Positions 26,601 through 40,980 of a stretch of 64,000 nt of DNA are shown here, piece by piece. The translations under genes and the position numbers were made by a program. The stretch spans positions 10,589,963 through 10,653,962 of the forward strand of contig NC_037273.1 in NCBI RefSeq assembly GCF_000002425.4. Reading direction: 5' to 3'. The stretch is from Physcomitrium patens (taxonomy: Eukaryota > Streptophyta > Bryopsida > Funariales > Funariaceae). The stretch's first letter is position 1. The number at the start of each line of letters is the position of its first letter. The notes below the pieces were generated by a model that did no database searches, was not told the DNA's origin, and saw nothing but the letters and a program-made list of their open reading frames with translations.

Positions 26601-28850
26601 CCTGCACAACAACTGACCTACACCAATCAACGCACTGTGCCAACCCCAGTAAAACCCAGACAGAAGCAACAACGTCCTCGTTTCAACAGTTCCGTCTGTG
26701 CAGACATCCACGACATCAACTGCACCCCTCCCTCCATCCCAGAGCATCCTCAGAACGCAAGTTGCCAACGATCAAACCTCCAAAAGCAAGACCTGGCCTC
26801 GCAAACCACCATCACACACAACTCCCAGAGCTAAAAAATCGGTAAAAGAAAAGACATGCCGACAAAAGCTAGCATCGATGAACCGGTTTACTGGCTGGTG
26901 GGGATGGCATAAACCAAAAATCGAGAAAAGACGAAACGACGGCGGTGCAAGCGGTCTCCATTTTTAGCCCCACCAGCGCGGATTCGGCTCCAAGTTTTGC
27001 ACGACACTGGGTGAGAAAAATCTTCACTTCTGATTTACTTCTTTTTTCTTTTCCCCTGTTTTTCTCCCTGTCTGTTTTACCAACATCATACCCTCCTCGT
27101 GCCACTCATCACCAGCTTCCCTTCATGCCACTCAACCAACTTGCAATCCCCACTTTTGGCCCCATCCCACAATTCCAGTGATCCCACCCACCTTCCAGCC
27201 CAAATTCATAGCCATCCCCACATCTCTCCAAACCTCTCCCTCACTCTGTCCGTCTTCCTCTCTATGTCCGCGCCTGCTTGCTAGATTTGTCTCGACGGAC
27301 AAATGCGATGCGCCCGTTTTTTCTGTGCGTTTCGTATTGTCCCCACAGCTGGTCGAACAAGAGCAACCCAAGTGCGACATTTCTTCATGTTTGCACTGCG
27401 AGGCATCGTCTCCGTAAGTCCTAATCGTGGAAATTTGAGACCCCTTGCCGCGGAAGTCAGCGACGGAAGGCTGCTAGGGCTTGATTCGGTACCATGTGAG
27501 GGAATGCAGACAACTCCACACATCCCCCCACCCCGTTTTCTTTCTCACCGCTCTTTCTCCTTAATCTGGAAAAACGCCACATTCCAGCCGCACGGGAAAA
27601 CCCTCCACCTCCTCCGCATAGTCCGTCGGGAAATTCAACAGGACGATTCCTACTAAATTTTCTTCTTATCTTTTTCCTTCTGTTTTTATTTGTATTTTTT
27701 AATTCCTCCTTTTGCCTTTCCCACTCCTTCACTTCCCCGAACTCGCGGCGGATCTACTCCGTTCTACCAAGCATCTCGACATAGTTCCCACCCAGCCCAC
27801 ACATTCTAATGCGACTTGGGGCACAACTGGTCATTGCTCTACTTATTACTGCATCTCGATCTGCAAAGATCATGAGCAGGAAAACCTTAAAATAAGCAAT
27901 GAACAAAAACAACATCACCCTAAATTACATGAAGACTAAAACAACACAACAAAACAAACAAGCACTTACACCACACTGAATTGGGTACTGTGTTCTATTC
28001 TCCGATAGATCAGGCTTTGGGAAGGCACACCTCATTCTCATATTATTACCGTTATTATTCTTATTACTCTTGATACTACTTCTCCCCTCATTGGTCAATC
28101 TCCACAGTCAATTACCCGCGGTAATTGTCACAGTATCTAGGTCACAAAATTGGCAAAAACTATCCACAACTCCATACTCCAATCCATAGCTTGCCAGCTT
28201 CCTAGGGGGAATTAATATTGCAGAAAAATAAAAATAAAAATAACCAGGACCAATAACAACAATGGGTTGTGACTTAGTCCTGCATTCAACGGTGCGGTGG
28301 GCACCGCAACACTATAGAATGAAGGTTCCCCTCATCACCAGTTTCACAAATAATACATATATATATCACCATGTTTATGTACATCCCTGTTTTTGGGTTT
28401 AGTTATATTGCAATTTAAGGAATGTTCAGCTCCCCTGATTGATCTCAGTTGCGGCCGCTCCGACCCCACGTCCGCCAAAGCCAGCTCGGTCAATCCTCCA
28501 CCACTTGACTCCCCCCGCCGCCCCCTTCAAAAGTCCAACTACTCGCCGAAATTGCGGACCTTTCCTCCTTGTTATACAATTATTTTCATGTCGTTTCCAT
28601 GCTTTTGTATTCTCACTCTCTCGTGTCCGTTTCTGACGTGGATTTATTTTTTATTTTTATTTTTTTCCCCCTCCCTTGTGGGTGGTTAGCTTTGAGAAAC
28701 ATCATCTTCTTTTTCTTCCTTCTCCTTTCCTCTTTCTCCGAGTCTTTCAATGGATTGTTTGTAGAACCCACATCGACAGTGTGTCGAAAAGTTCTTACTC
28801 GAACCACTATTCTAAATTTGATATTATCAAGTTTTTGACTGACTGAGTGG
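26601..28850. other. GC-balanced, non-repetitive gene-flank block
   Basis: About 2.2 kb with CG dinucleotides retained, pyrimidine-rich tracts (27.02-27.08 and 27.54-27.73 kb) and a NotI-type GCGGCCGC at about 28.45 kb. Many overlapping short ORFs occur on both strands and none is convincing. A splice-like pair (TGTCCCCACAG near 27.35 kb and CTCC|GTAAGT near 27.41 kb) would define a 65-nt plus-strand exon. The composition fits promoter, UTR or noncoding RNA sequence of a host gene and not transposon. Confidence 0.35.
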
Positions 28851-29410
28851 TGGCTTTTAATTTTTTTTTTTTTTAATTCACTAAAAAAATTTCATGGTTT
28901 ATGTGAGAATTGGAAGTGGGGTTTGATTTTGAATGAGTAATTGTATTTTGTGTGCACGATTGTGTGTGAATGTATCCACTTGGGTGCTTGTAGTGCTTGA
29001 ATTTATAAATAAGTGGGTACATGGTAGTTTTGTTGTTGATGGTTTGGATTAAATGATCAAATTCGATTGTAATTATTTTTAGATTGATATGACATAATTT
29101 GCTTCTAAATCTTTTGATTATTAGTGTGAGTATATACCAGTGAAAGGCTTCACAAGAGCAAAAAGGTGTAATGTGATACAAGAAATTATTAGGAACTGTT
29201 CTGTTGTTGGAAAATCTGAGTAGATGGGTTCATGTGTTAAAAGGAATGTAAATGAACATGAGGAATGTAAAATGGGAATCAAGAGTAGACACAAATGTAA
29301 TAATGAAGTATAAAATTCTTGATTAGTAATCATTATGTGTGCTATAAATAGTTTAATGACTTATCACTCAAAGTTTTATTAGAAAGTGTATTAATCGCAT
29401 TTCCAAAAGA

Positions 29411-29446
<36 letters not shown>

Positions 29447-31800
29447 ATATGTTTCCCATATTAAATAGAAAATTCTATACATGTATTCTGCAAAATAAAA
29501 AACCATTATTTGAATACCAATGCCTTAAATGTCCCACATAGATGCTTTTTAGTCATCAAATAACACAACAATGAAAAACACAACAAAACAAAGAAATCTT
29601 ACTTTTCCACTTTTGGCAAAAAAATGACAAGATATTAACTAGTTGCATAACACACAAACTGTACAGTTTGTTTTAAATGGTACATCACTATTGGTTTTAC
29701 ACAATTCAACAAAACATACTCAAGTCATTAATTTGAGATTTTAATTTTTTTTATTCTATATTTTTAAAATTCTATATGTACAAAATTGTCTACATGATAT
29801 TTATTGAACAAAATAAACTTCATATATATATATATATATATATAATTACATACATGTAATGTTTCTCATATAAATTCAATAATCAACTATATTTTATTTC
29901 TTTTTCTTATTTTTTATTGTTATTAAAATTTAAAATTATTTTTGTAATATAAAATATTTAATAACTACATTGATTGGGTGATGAAAAATCTACAAATTTA
30001 ATTAAATAATTGTTAAATAAATTTTGAAGTCAACTCTGCAACAATGTAATTTTAGAACTTAACTTAATTAATTTAATAATTTCTTTATTCATTAGCAGAG
30101 ATATTTAATTCTATTACACTTATTTAAGAAATATATCAAAAAATTACTTAAAGCAGGTAGATTGGATCCAAAAAGCAAAATTAACTGGATATATATTATT
30201 AAAAAAAGAAATCATAAAATAATTATTAATTCATATTGTACGAACACTAGTTGTGATTTTTATTAAAATATCATTTCACAAAAAGATGTAATATTAGTAC
30301 CTGAAACTACACAAAATAAATTAACAGAATTTGTTTATGATGTGATATATTCTAATACACAAACAATCATCTAAAGTGATAGCTAATATATAGGTGTAAG
30401 GTTTTATTACTTTTATTAATTAATAACTTTGATGTTTTTATTAAAGTATGATTACACCAAATATAAATGAATGCATTAAGCTACTAAAGGAGTAAATAAG
30501 ATATATATATATATATATATTTATATATCTTTTTCCAAAAACGATTGATTTGAAAGCCAAGAATAACAAAATCTGGTAATAAATCTATGATATTTGGTGC
30601 AAAATGATATTAATAATGATTACACTATGTACAAAAATCTATTATAGCAATGTTCATGTTATTTTATTTTATTTTATTTTATTATCTTTATCATCTTCTT
30701 CCCAAATAATCATATTAGATAATGGTAAAAATAAACTAAGATAGAATATAAAATAAATGAAAATAAATGTAAAAATCAATTGCACTTCTTCTGAATCAAA
30801 ATATGTTTTATTAACTGTTTGAGCATAAAAGTTAATACGAGGAAGCATAGTTTCTTTTCTATCACTTTTTTTTCTTTTGCAGTAAAAGTAACTACAAATT
30901 TTTTAGTTGAGTTGATGAAGTTATTGTTTTTGAAAGCACCATAAACCAAGGTTTCTAAAAAAAAAAAAAAAAAATCAAAAAGCTGTAAAATCTTCTTTGC
31001 ACATAAGAATTATCCAAAGTTTATTTTGATACTTTTTAAGGACTCAATATGGTTTAAATAAATCATAACTTAAGTTTCAAACTTCTACTAGTGTCAAATT
31101 CTACAATCTGATTTTGTAAAAATTATACAAGAGTCCAACTTTCTTTTAAACCAACAAATATATTATATATGTGTGTTATTAAATTAAAAAAACTTGAAAA
31201 AAAAGTCTACTTAAACTCACATAGTACAATGAACTATATAACATCCTTTAACCTTGACTCATTATGGATTTTTCTAGAAAAAAAATGTATTTTAGTGAAT
31301 TTTTTTAATAATAATATAAAACTTTGAATCACATAATTAGATATAATAATAAAAAACTTTAAATTACATATCAAATAAAAAAGAAGTGCAGCCATTTTTT
31401 ATACACCTTATATAATTTAGTTGATCTTATGGTTATTTTACAAAATTAAGAATTATCTCAATTTAATGCAGTATTTAAGATGCTATAAAGTTAAAAATTT
31501 TGTAAAAAAGATATTTAACTTTTTATTGATAGTAATAAAGTATAAATTTACAAAAATAAATATTTTGATTTTTTCTTCATCAATATATTAATAATTTCAT
31601 GATTTTAATTTTAATTTATTTAATGCATTAAAATTTTAAAAATAAAATACATACAGACATTATTTCAAAGTATTATTTCGACAAGTTCAATTAATCAATT
31701 TTAAACCAAATTTCTTCAATAATTGATTGGATTTCATGTTATTATAATAAAAACCATATTTTTTTAATTATAATTAATTTAAGATTTTCTATAATAATAT
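28851..31800. other. AT-rich spacer with microsatellites
   Basis: No gene recognised. It holds TA runs at about 29,411-29,435, 29,822-29,844 and 30,501-30,520, an ATTTT pentanucleotide run at about 30,660-30,683, and an A-run near 30.96 kb. Confidence 0.5.
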
Positions 31801-31803
31801 CCA

Positions 31804-32754
31804 TTGAGAGTGTAAATTTCACACTCTCAACCCAAATTATAAGATGGCCTCAATTAAGAGTTACTTTTAATTGGTGGTGTGAAATGGAGTAAGCAATTGG
31901 CAAAAAACCAAAGAAGAACAACCACAATACAAGTGAAAGAAATGAAATCAAGTAATTACAATATCCAAAACTAAATCACAATCTGTTCACTTGATTTTCA
32001 TCTAATAAAAATAAAAAGTAAAAGTAAAAAGTATAATTTTAGATAGATAATTTTTTATCTTTCTAATGACATAAAAATCATGTAATATCAAGTTACTATT
32101 AGTAAGTTATGATAGATTAAAGATAGAATGTAAATAATAGAAAAGTTAAGTGAATAATTTTTACCTCAAGGGTAACTTGCTTAAGAAATCATGAGTTCGA
32201 GCCTCACCAAGACTCATAAGTAGTGTATATGGATTGCCTAAAGAGGCCTTGAGGCTTTAATCTTATCTTCCTACCTACATCCAAGGTGCTACAACCTATA
32301 TGAGAATTGTGCATCTCTCTTCTTACAAGGACTACATAAGCTATTGGTCCTCCTATTTTTTACTAATAAAACTACTTTTTTTGTACTTTTGACTTCACTA
32401 TGGTATTCAAAAATATCCAGTTAGCCTAGAAACCTTGTACAACCTTCAAATATTGCTTCCTTTCTTCATAATGGCTCCCAAGGTGGTAAAACTCAATTTT
32501 ACCAAAGTCTTGAAATTTTCTCTGAAATTTCATAAAAAATTCTAAATAAATTCTAAATAAACTCTAAAAAATCCTATATTTTTTTTATAATAATAATATC
32601 CATATGAGGCTGTATTTTCCTATCTTTATGATTTTTAATAGTAACAAAATAAATTTAAATCCACTAAAAATCCTGTTTTTTATATAATAAACTAACTAAG
32701 ATAATTGCCTCCAAGACTTACTAAGACTCCATTTTTATAATTTTTCTTCTAATA
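31804..32754 (-). repeat. Dispersed repeat R2, copy 2, with hairpin terminus
   Basis: Reverse complement of the R2 copy at 13.66-14.75 kb and less decayed than it. Its left edge is a hairpin: TTGAGAGTGT (31,804-31,813) is exactly complementary to ACACTCTCAA (31,821-31,830). Inside, GAGTTCGAGCCTC at 32,194-32,206 resembles a tRNA T-arm / Pol III B box and is followed by ACC. It lies left of the minus-strand Gypsy at 33.4-38.6 kb and could be a separate element or that element's 3' LTR. Confidence 0.65.
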
Positions 32755-33414
32755 AGACTTTTGTAACTTATAAATAATTCTTAATTATAATAAATACTTG
32801 AATATTCAGAAAGACTCTTTAATCTTAACATTTGTATAATAAAATGACTTAAAACTATATTTTTAACTAATCTACCAATTAAGTTCAATTTGTAGGACTT
32901 ACATATGGCGACCATCTGCGGCTATTTGTAAGAATAGAGAGAACCCAACTCTTACATTTGACATGGTCTATACAAAATAAAATAAACTAAGATAAAATAA
33001 TATATAAAAATTTATCAAAAAAGACATTGTTATCTTCTAAAAGAAGTAGAATATAAGTAGAACTACTAAAACATTGACCTTGAGACAAAATGGGACAATC
33101 ATTTGGTTTTGATTCAATATGTCTCCACATGTAGCAAATTCTAGCTTAGTCACTAATTCAAGTTTTAATAGTATTATATTTTTATTTAGATTTAAACTAA
33201 GATTACATGGTTATAATTCATAACGAAAAAATTGAGTTCTATAGACCACATGGTAGACATCCATGATTCAAGAAAAAGTACTTAACCATATTAGCCGCGT
33301 GTGCCTTGAGCCTAGTATTAAAGTATACTAAAGGGATAGTAACCTATAGGTTTGACTTAGAACTACTATAAAAAAAAAATAACAATGTATATTGGTATTC
33401 AAGCCAATGTTTAT
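32755..33414. other. Spacer between R2 and the Gypsy pol end
   Basis: No gene. It may be the 3' untranslated part of the minus-strand Gypsy element that follows. Confidence 0.35.
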
Positions 33415-34160
33415 ACTCTATATTCCTTACAACGACTTCCATTAGTTTGTATAGAAAAGTCTTTTCCATCTAATATTTTAAATTGAATTGAATTATTATC
33501 AAATACTTCTTTGATAATATAAGGCCCAGTCCAAAGTGCATCAAATTTGGCTGGAAATTCTAATTTTTTTAGCATCTTGAACCATCATCCACATTCTTGG
33601 AGTAAGAAGACGTTTTTTTTTATCTTTTTATCAAAGATTTCTTTCCTTCTCCTTTGATTTGTTTTTATATATTGAGGTGCAAATCTTTAAATCTTATTAA
33701 GTCTTTTTAGGTGCTCTAATCATTATTTCAAAGATGTAGAAGTATCCAATCTTTTGTCAATGGCAATGCATAAGGACGGAATTTCAAATTCTATTGCCAA
33801 AATGGCTTCTATTCCGTATACCAAAGAAAAAGATGTAGCTCTTGTAGAAACCTTGTAAGTAGTTCAATAAGCCCAAAGTGTTGAAGTAAGTTTAAGATCC
33901 TAATCATGCTTAGAATCCATTACAGTTTTTCTCAATATTCGAATTAACGTTTGGTTGATTCTTTTTGTAAGACCATTTGTTTGAAGATAATAGGGAGTAG
34001 TCTTCTTATGATTGATGGTAAAAAATGTGGTTATTACTTTAATAGCTTCATTTAAAAAATGAGTATCATTGTCACTCACAAGGATTTTTGAACAACCAAA
34101 ACGAGCTATAATATTTTCATATGAAAATATGGCAGTTTGTTTAGCATCCGCTTTCTTCAT

Positions 34161-34162
<2 letters not shown>

Positions 34163-34195
<33 letters not shown>
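34163..34195. repeat. T33 homopolymer in a Gypsy integrase remnant
   Basis: Thirty-three consecutive T (A on the element's sense strand). It looks like slippage expansion in dead coding sequence. Confidence 0.9.
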
Positions 34196-37100
34196 CTACC
34201 CATTTGGTCAAATCTTTTGTAGCTACAATGATATATTGCATTTGACATGAAGATGCTGGATAAACCGGTCCAATATAATCTATAACCCATTTTTCAAATG
34301 AAACAAGTGGAAGTAAAGGATGTAAAGACATTGTAAGATTTAAATCATTGCGTGCATATCTTTGGCAAGCATCACAAGATCTTGCATAAGACTCTGAAGT
34401 AGTAAATATTGTAAGCTAAAAATAGCCTACTTTAAGGATTTTTTGAGCTCTTAACCAATTAGAGAAGTGTCCACCATAAGCACTTGAATGACAAGCTTCT
34501 ATTTGAAGTATTACTTCTTTATAAGTAAGACAACATCTTTAAATTCCATCAATTCCTTAACGATATAATTTCTTGGCTATAAGAGCAAAATGGGTACTAT
34601 TTATTCTAATCTTCTATCATTCATTTTTAGATAGGAAATTGGATAATTGTTGAGTACTAAAAAATTCAGCAATATGTTCATACCATGTAGGTGCTACCAT
34701 AATATGGAACAAATGAACATCAGAAAGTTCATCATCTACATCTTCAATATCAATGGTTGTAGATAATTGTGAAAGATGATCGACTTGTTTGTATTATTTT
34801 TCCGATTTGTATTACATTGTATAATCAAATTCTCCTAGAAGTAATATCCACCATACTAATCTGCAACTTAAATTTGGTTTATTCACAACATATTTAAGTG
34901 CCATATCATCTACAAAGAAAATAACCTTGTTCATTAAAAGGTAGTGGTAGAATTTATTGATACTAAAGACCATAGCCAAATATTCCCGTTCCATGGTTGT
35001 ATAGTTGTGTTCAATATTTGTCAATTGTTTACTAGCAAAAGCAATAGGATAAATCACACCCTTATCATCTGGTTGATACAAGGCACTACCTACTACCAAT
35101 TCAGAGGCATCATAATAGACATAGAGAGGTTGATCCTAGTTTGATGGAGTAGACAAGGATATGAAAGCAATTTGGCTTTAATTGCATCAAAACCAGTTTG
35201 GCATTCCAAAGACCATTCAAATTTGGTGGTCTTTTTCAACAAATTAGTCAATAGAGAGGCATGAGTAGAATATGATTTAATCAAATCACGATACCAATTC
35301 ATATGTCCTAAAATCTTTTGAATGTCTTTTATTACATTTGGAGATGGTAGGTTTGCAATAACCTCTACCTTTCCAAGATCACGTTCTTTTTCCTTCTTAA
35401 AAATAATATAACCTAGTAAAACTCCTTTTTCAACTACCAAATAAATCTTGTCTGAGTTGAGGGAAATTCCTATGCATCTACAACATTGAAAGCACAATTG
35501 AAGGCTTACAAGGTGATCATTTTTTGAAGATTGACAATTAAAGTCGTCAATAAAAACTGACATAATCTTTTGAAGAAGGTCTGAGAATGCGTAGGTCATG
35601 ACTCTCTGAAAAGCTAAAGGAGCATTGCATAAGCCGAAAGGCATTGCTACATATACAAAGCTTTTCTAAGGTGATGTAAATGCAGCCTTGTGCCAATCCT
35701 TACGAGCTATTGATACTTAATTGTATCTAGAGTAGCCATCCATAAAACTATAGATGTCATGATCGGCCACATCATCTACTATAGAAGTGATGAAAGGTAA
35801 TAAAAAATGATTTTTTTGAGTATACTTATTTAGATCCCGATAATCCACACACACTATGAGCTTATTTTCTCCTTTTTTTTTCACCAAGACAATATGAGAC
35901 AATCAATCCATAATTTCTATAGGCTTTATAAATCCTGCTAGAAGTGGTTATTCCATTCTATTTTCACAATGAGTTGAATCCTAAGATTGAATCTTCTATG
36001 TTTTTGTCTAACATGTATTGTATTTGAAAGATGTAGAATAGTATGTTGACAAATGCTAGGACGAATATCTTTTAAATCTTCATAAGACCATGCAAATATA
36101 TTATAATATTCTATTATTAAGGATTTATATTTCTCAAGTTCTTCTTTACCTTATTGGAATCCAAACTTAACATATTTGGATTCTTCTTCATGAAGATTGA
36201 TTGGAATTTGGATCCAATCTTGTTCTACCATATGTATGGGGTCAGTGGATCCATAGTACCAATCTTTAGGTATTGGTGGATAAGTTGGTATATCATATCC
36301 AACTTCAATGCCTTGTAGATTGTGTTTAAATTGTGACGAAAAAGGCATGATGGTTTCTTCCTTCATAATATTATCCAAATCATCTACTTGAATTCTATCA
36401 ATTTTCAAACTAAAAGCTTTATTTATACAGATATCATCAACTAAGGTTGCAAGTTCTGAACAATTATTTTCAAGTTCTAACCAATCAAATGTGGATGTCT
36501 TCTTCTTCATACGGATTCTCTTCTAACCATTTGGCAAAATCACCCTCATCTTCGTATTCATACAATCCACGACCAACATATTTTATTAGTGTAATTATTG
36601 AAATAGAATTAGATTGGATAAAATTACTTTATTTGGCATCTATAGATGTTGGTGTTTTTTTTGATCGAGCCAAGGATTGGAGTCTAAAGTAACTAAATAC
36701 TATGATTTTTGTGCAATTGTTTAAAGGTCTATAAATAAAATAAGGCTTAAAAGCCTACCAAGTTATTACTTCTTTAGATTGCCTCAACCATCCTCTTCTT
36801 AATAATAGAAGGTAGCTATCTTTTTTTTCATATAGGCATATGATATAAAATGATACCACATAATCTACACCTCTTCCTTACATACAAAGATCTTGAATAT
36901 GACCTAAAGATTGAGAAGGTCTTTGATCAGTTAATCTCACCTTCATAACTGCCTTATGAGTGATTTTTAATCTCAATTTGATCACGCTCAATTTGGGCAT
37001 AATATTGATGCTACTTCCATCATCTACTATGACCTTAGAAATTATTTTATCCATTATTTCTACAACTATTTCAACAGGTCCATAGTCTCTATTGTCTTTT

Positions 37101-38591
37101 TCATTTGCCAAGGTAATATCTCCTTCTAAATTTTTAATTGCAATTCTACCTATTTCTTCCATATTTTTGGTTTTTCTTATGTAATTATATGTGCTTTGAG
37201 GTCTTTTTTGATGGTTGGTGCTACTTGAACCAATTGATCAAAAGAAATGTTGGCTCTAGCCCTACAAAGGTCTTCCCATAAATCATACGGTTCTACAAGA
37301 TTGAAGGTTCTAATAATTGTTGGATATTTTAATAAAGTATTAGAAATCCAATGCCTTTCTTTTTCCATAAACTAATATTCTTCCTCATTAGCTTCAATCA
37401 AAGAAGATGATTGGTCATATTTTAGTTGTTTAGCTACTTTTTGAGTAGTTTTTGTCAATTCTACAAACTTAGATAATTCTTCTAAAATATCCAAAGATAT
37501 TTCATCGTCTACAAGAGGTGCTAAATCTATTCATTTTTTGGCATTCATACTTCTAGTTACAACTAGAGAAGGTAAATATACATTATTCTTGAAGATCTCC
37601 TTGTTGTCTAGTTACACCAAGTTGGCGATTATACCATTGAAATGCTATATCTTTCAAGGTCACGGGCAGCCATCTCAATCAAATATCTTCAGTTCTACCA
37701 TTATTGGCTATACATGTAGTCACAAATTGAGACAAATGTTGATTTGGATCTATACTTGGTAAACCTCTAAAAGTAGATAATGGAGCTACACAAGTTGTGC
37801 GATTGCTTGCCACATCCATTTGGACCGCAATTAGAATTCTTGGACACCTCGCCGCCATTGAAGATGTCAATGTTCCACTTATTTCTCTTTTAAAATAATC
37901 ACTGCCTTTGCCAATTATCTTTTTCAGACTTTTAGACCTCCTTAATTTACTATTATTATCCACAAATAATTTTATTGATTGAATAGGAGGTAAAAATGAT
38001 GGATTTTGAAACACTCTAAATTGGCCCTTGTGGGCAAGCAATTTGTGCCATTCTGAAGAACTAGTCTTGCTAGAGTCGGCTGTACCCGCTATTAGGAAAG
38101 TATCCAATGGAATACGCAATTCTTTTGTGCCTCTTTTACTTTCAGTTAACGGGCTCAAGTGATACTCTAGACTATTGATAAAAATTTCTGCGAGTACTCT
38201 TGGCAGTTTTCTTAACATTATATATGACTAAAATATTAACGGTCTGTCAGGTTCTTTGTATGCTCAAATATGTCGACATGCATGCAACTATGGTTTAATC
38301 CAACTTTATTGATGATTCTTTTTTAGATTATGTTCTTGTTCATCCTATAATAAATTTCTTGCTTATGCTCTCTCTTGTCTTCCTTTCAACTGAAGTATTT
38401 TTCTCAATGCAATGTTTTCATTCTTATTAACTATAATCTTTCATCATATACTACTGAAATTGCTTTCCATCTCGACTTTAACTACACATTTGGCTTCACT
38501 TTCGAACTAACCATAATTTTGTAACCTATTCATGCAATATCCACAATCACTCGTTTGGCAAATAATTCCTAATATTTAATACTATTGTCAA

Positions 38592-38609
38592 TCCCCAGTA
38601 GTGGCACCA
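38592..38609 (-). other. Primer-binding-like site of the Athila/Tat-like element
   Basis: On the minus strand this reads TGGTGCCACTACTGGGGA, very close to the TGGCGCC...GGGGA motif that follows 5' LTRs in plant Athila/Tat Gypsy elements. It places the 5' LTR end just to the right. Confidence 0.6.
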
Positions 38610-38614
38610 AAATA

Positions 38615-39240
38615 TAATTGTCGTTTTACTTATTCTTCAAATACATATTCAAAATAAACTTGTAAAAAAGGGAGCTCCAACACAAAGAAAGACTATTCAC
38701 ATGAGTTGTCACATTAGGATCACATAATTAATTATCTCATGATCTGCTAATAACACCCAAAGAAAGCTATAATACCTTCCCCATTCTATCAATTAAAATA
38801 TTACAATCGATAATTCCATCTTTGCATTCACTATCTCTTTTCTTTATCAAAACTCATAACAACGATAGGTAATACCACATTATCTTAAAAAAAAGTATAC
38901 AATCACTCCATAATCCAATCACTGGAACCCTTCGCATCTAATTGTCATTCTTCCTACACTTCTTTACACAAATCCACACTCCATAAACTTCTTCTCAAAT
39001 CTCAATATTCAATGTATTATAATTCTTTCATTCATAACCATTCTTCACAAATACTTTCAATTGTTTACTTCAATTCTCCATAGTTTTCATCCTACAATAA
39101 ATTCAATACTTCATTTGACAACATCAAATCTCTTTTTCATTCCAAAATTTTACTTTTTATTATTCAACAACTATTCATTACTCTTCTTCTACAAAGAAAA
39201 CAAAGAAACAAAGAAGTAGCACCAAGCTTATCCTGACTCA
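38615..39240 (-). repeat. Possible 5' LTR of the Athila/Tat-like element
   Basis: Sequence between the primer-like site and a TGAGTCAGG start (minus strand) ending at 39,240. The boundary is inferred only from the primer site and TG start, and I cannot find a matching 3' LTR. Confidence 0.3.
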
Positions 39241-40450
39241 TGACTATCACAGTCTGGCCTCTGCTACTTCTTCCTCAACCTACTTATGCTTACTTTGAGA
39301 TGCCAGCCACTACACAACCAATGATACCTATTTTTTTTTGTCTACATCATCTATCTTGCCTTCTAAACTATTCATTCATCAGGTTATTAGCTTCTCTTAA
39401 TCCTACATACTATGTATTATAAAACAAAAAAATCCTACTCATTTTATAGTTTGTATAACTTTACATATTTTAACAATATTTTGATGTAGTGGTTAATATC
39501 ATAGAAGAGTTGTGATATTCTTTACACCAAAAGATTTTTTTTTTTTTAAAAAAAAAATATTTGATACAAAAAGAACATATATGTCTTACATTAATTAAGT
39601 ACTTAAATTAAATTAAATAAATTAACTTCTTATATCTAAGATACAAATTTAAGTCTATTCAAATAAAGAAAAGATATTAAGCCTATTTTATTTACACTTA
39701 TATATATGAATACATTACATTGAGGTTTTAATTAATTATATCTTTATATCTACAACTTCGTAAGCATTTTGTAATCTATGATTTATTTTATATCTTAAAT
39801 AGAATAATCTTATATTTTAGATATTTTTTTGGATTTTTTTAATACAATTTTTCAACAAAATTATGAATATTTCCTTAAACATTTTCAAACCATGTTTTTA
39901 CTGTAGATTTTTTTTTATAATTTATTTTAAAAATAATTTTATTCTAAATTTAGATATTTTATAAGTAATATCTTATTGAGAAAGACTAGACTTTATAAGT
40001 AAATTTGAATATAAAAGATAAAGTTTTATTAAAAATGACTCTCTTCGAAGTAAAGGATTTTTAATGACTTCATTTTTAAGAGTTAAAATTAAAATTGTAT
40101 AATAGAGAGGTAGTCCAATCTCAAATGTAACATGGGTTATGACAATCCAAAGGCCTATAGAGAATAGATTCTAACTTTCAAGTGTGATATAAAACATAGA
40201 GAATATTTATATTATGATTTTTTTTTTCTAAATATTAATTGCAACGGCTTTTATATCATATAAGCCAAATGAACATAGTCTCTTTCAAAGAATATGATTT
40301 AGATTAAAATATCATTTCAATTAAACAAGAAGTTTTTATTTGCAAGCTTCCAATTCATAATCATAGAGTTAAGTTTACTGGACGTGGTTCTTGGCCTGAT
40401 TGGCCTACTTCCCAAATTCATCCATTCATTGAATACTTCAAGACTTGTAC
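39241..40450. other. AT-rich spacer
   Basis: No gene or transposon domain recognised. Composition is highly AT-rich from about 39.42 kb. Confidence 0.4.
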
Positions 40451-40718
40451 TTGTCAACCATGTTTTATTAATGCAAAAGTAGCTTGGTGAGTTTCGTCAC
40501 AAATGCATCGATGTGCTTCACAAGAATACCTTCCTTTATCATGTACTCCTCTTTGGAGTCGACAATGTTTAGATCGAGGAGTGCTATTGATAGAGTAGTG
40601 TCGTCTACCAGGGCCTTCTCTCAATTCCGCCACAACTCCCTCGCTACATTTGATATGTACTTGCGAATGTGGGTGGATGCCGATTCCTTCACTTCCACTT
40701 TCCTCCATATAATTAAAG
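40451..40718 (-). other. Short coding-like fragment left of the Copia LTR
   Basis: GC-richer and with codon-like structure on the minus strand: one frame reads EEYMIKEGILVKHIDAFVTK. I cannot place it. It may be a piece of another transposon or of a host gene, truncated at the LTR boundary. Confidence 0.25.
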
Positions 40719-40980
40719 TACAATAGGATTAGAAGAAAGAATGAACAAGTACAAGCACTTAGATAATACAAGTATGTGAACGAATGCTTATAATAAGATA
40801 TAACTCCCCTTCAATCCCTATTCTTTATTCTCTACTAAGTACACTAGCATCTACAACCAATATGGAATATCTTTTCATCTTATTTCTTATTCTAACATAT
40901 TCATGGAGCTAACATACTTCAAATCTATCTATCTCTTTGATTACTTGTAACTTATATCTATATTTCTAATATCTTCCACA
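40719..40980 (-). repeat. 3' LTR of the minus-strand Copia
   Basis: 262 bp collinear with 48,767-49,028. On the minus strand it begins TGTGGAAGATATTAG after a purine-rich tract. Confidence 0.85.

Larger units (their letters stand above)
33415..38614 (-). mobile_element. Decayed Athila/Tat-like Ty3/Gypsy element, minus strand
   Basis: Reading right to left: primer site near 38.6 kb; gag at about 37.5-38.2 kb (IDPNQHLSQFVTTCIANNG); protease at about 36.9-37.2 kb (IVDDGSSINIMP); reverse transcriptase at about 35.1-35.9 kb (LVKKKG, VDYRDLNKY, MPFGLCNAP); RNase H at about 34.8-35.1 kb (FYHYLL...LKYVVNKPNL); integrase at about 33.9-34.4 kb (VIDYIGPV); and a C-terminal KFDALWTGPYIIKEVF block near 33.5 kb. 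No chromodomain is seen. The lineage assignment rests on the RNase H and C-terminal blocks. It is broken in many places (ten or more) and old. A T33 run lies within the integrase region. Confidence 0.85.
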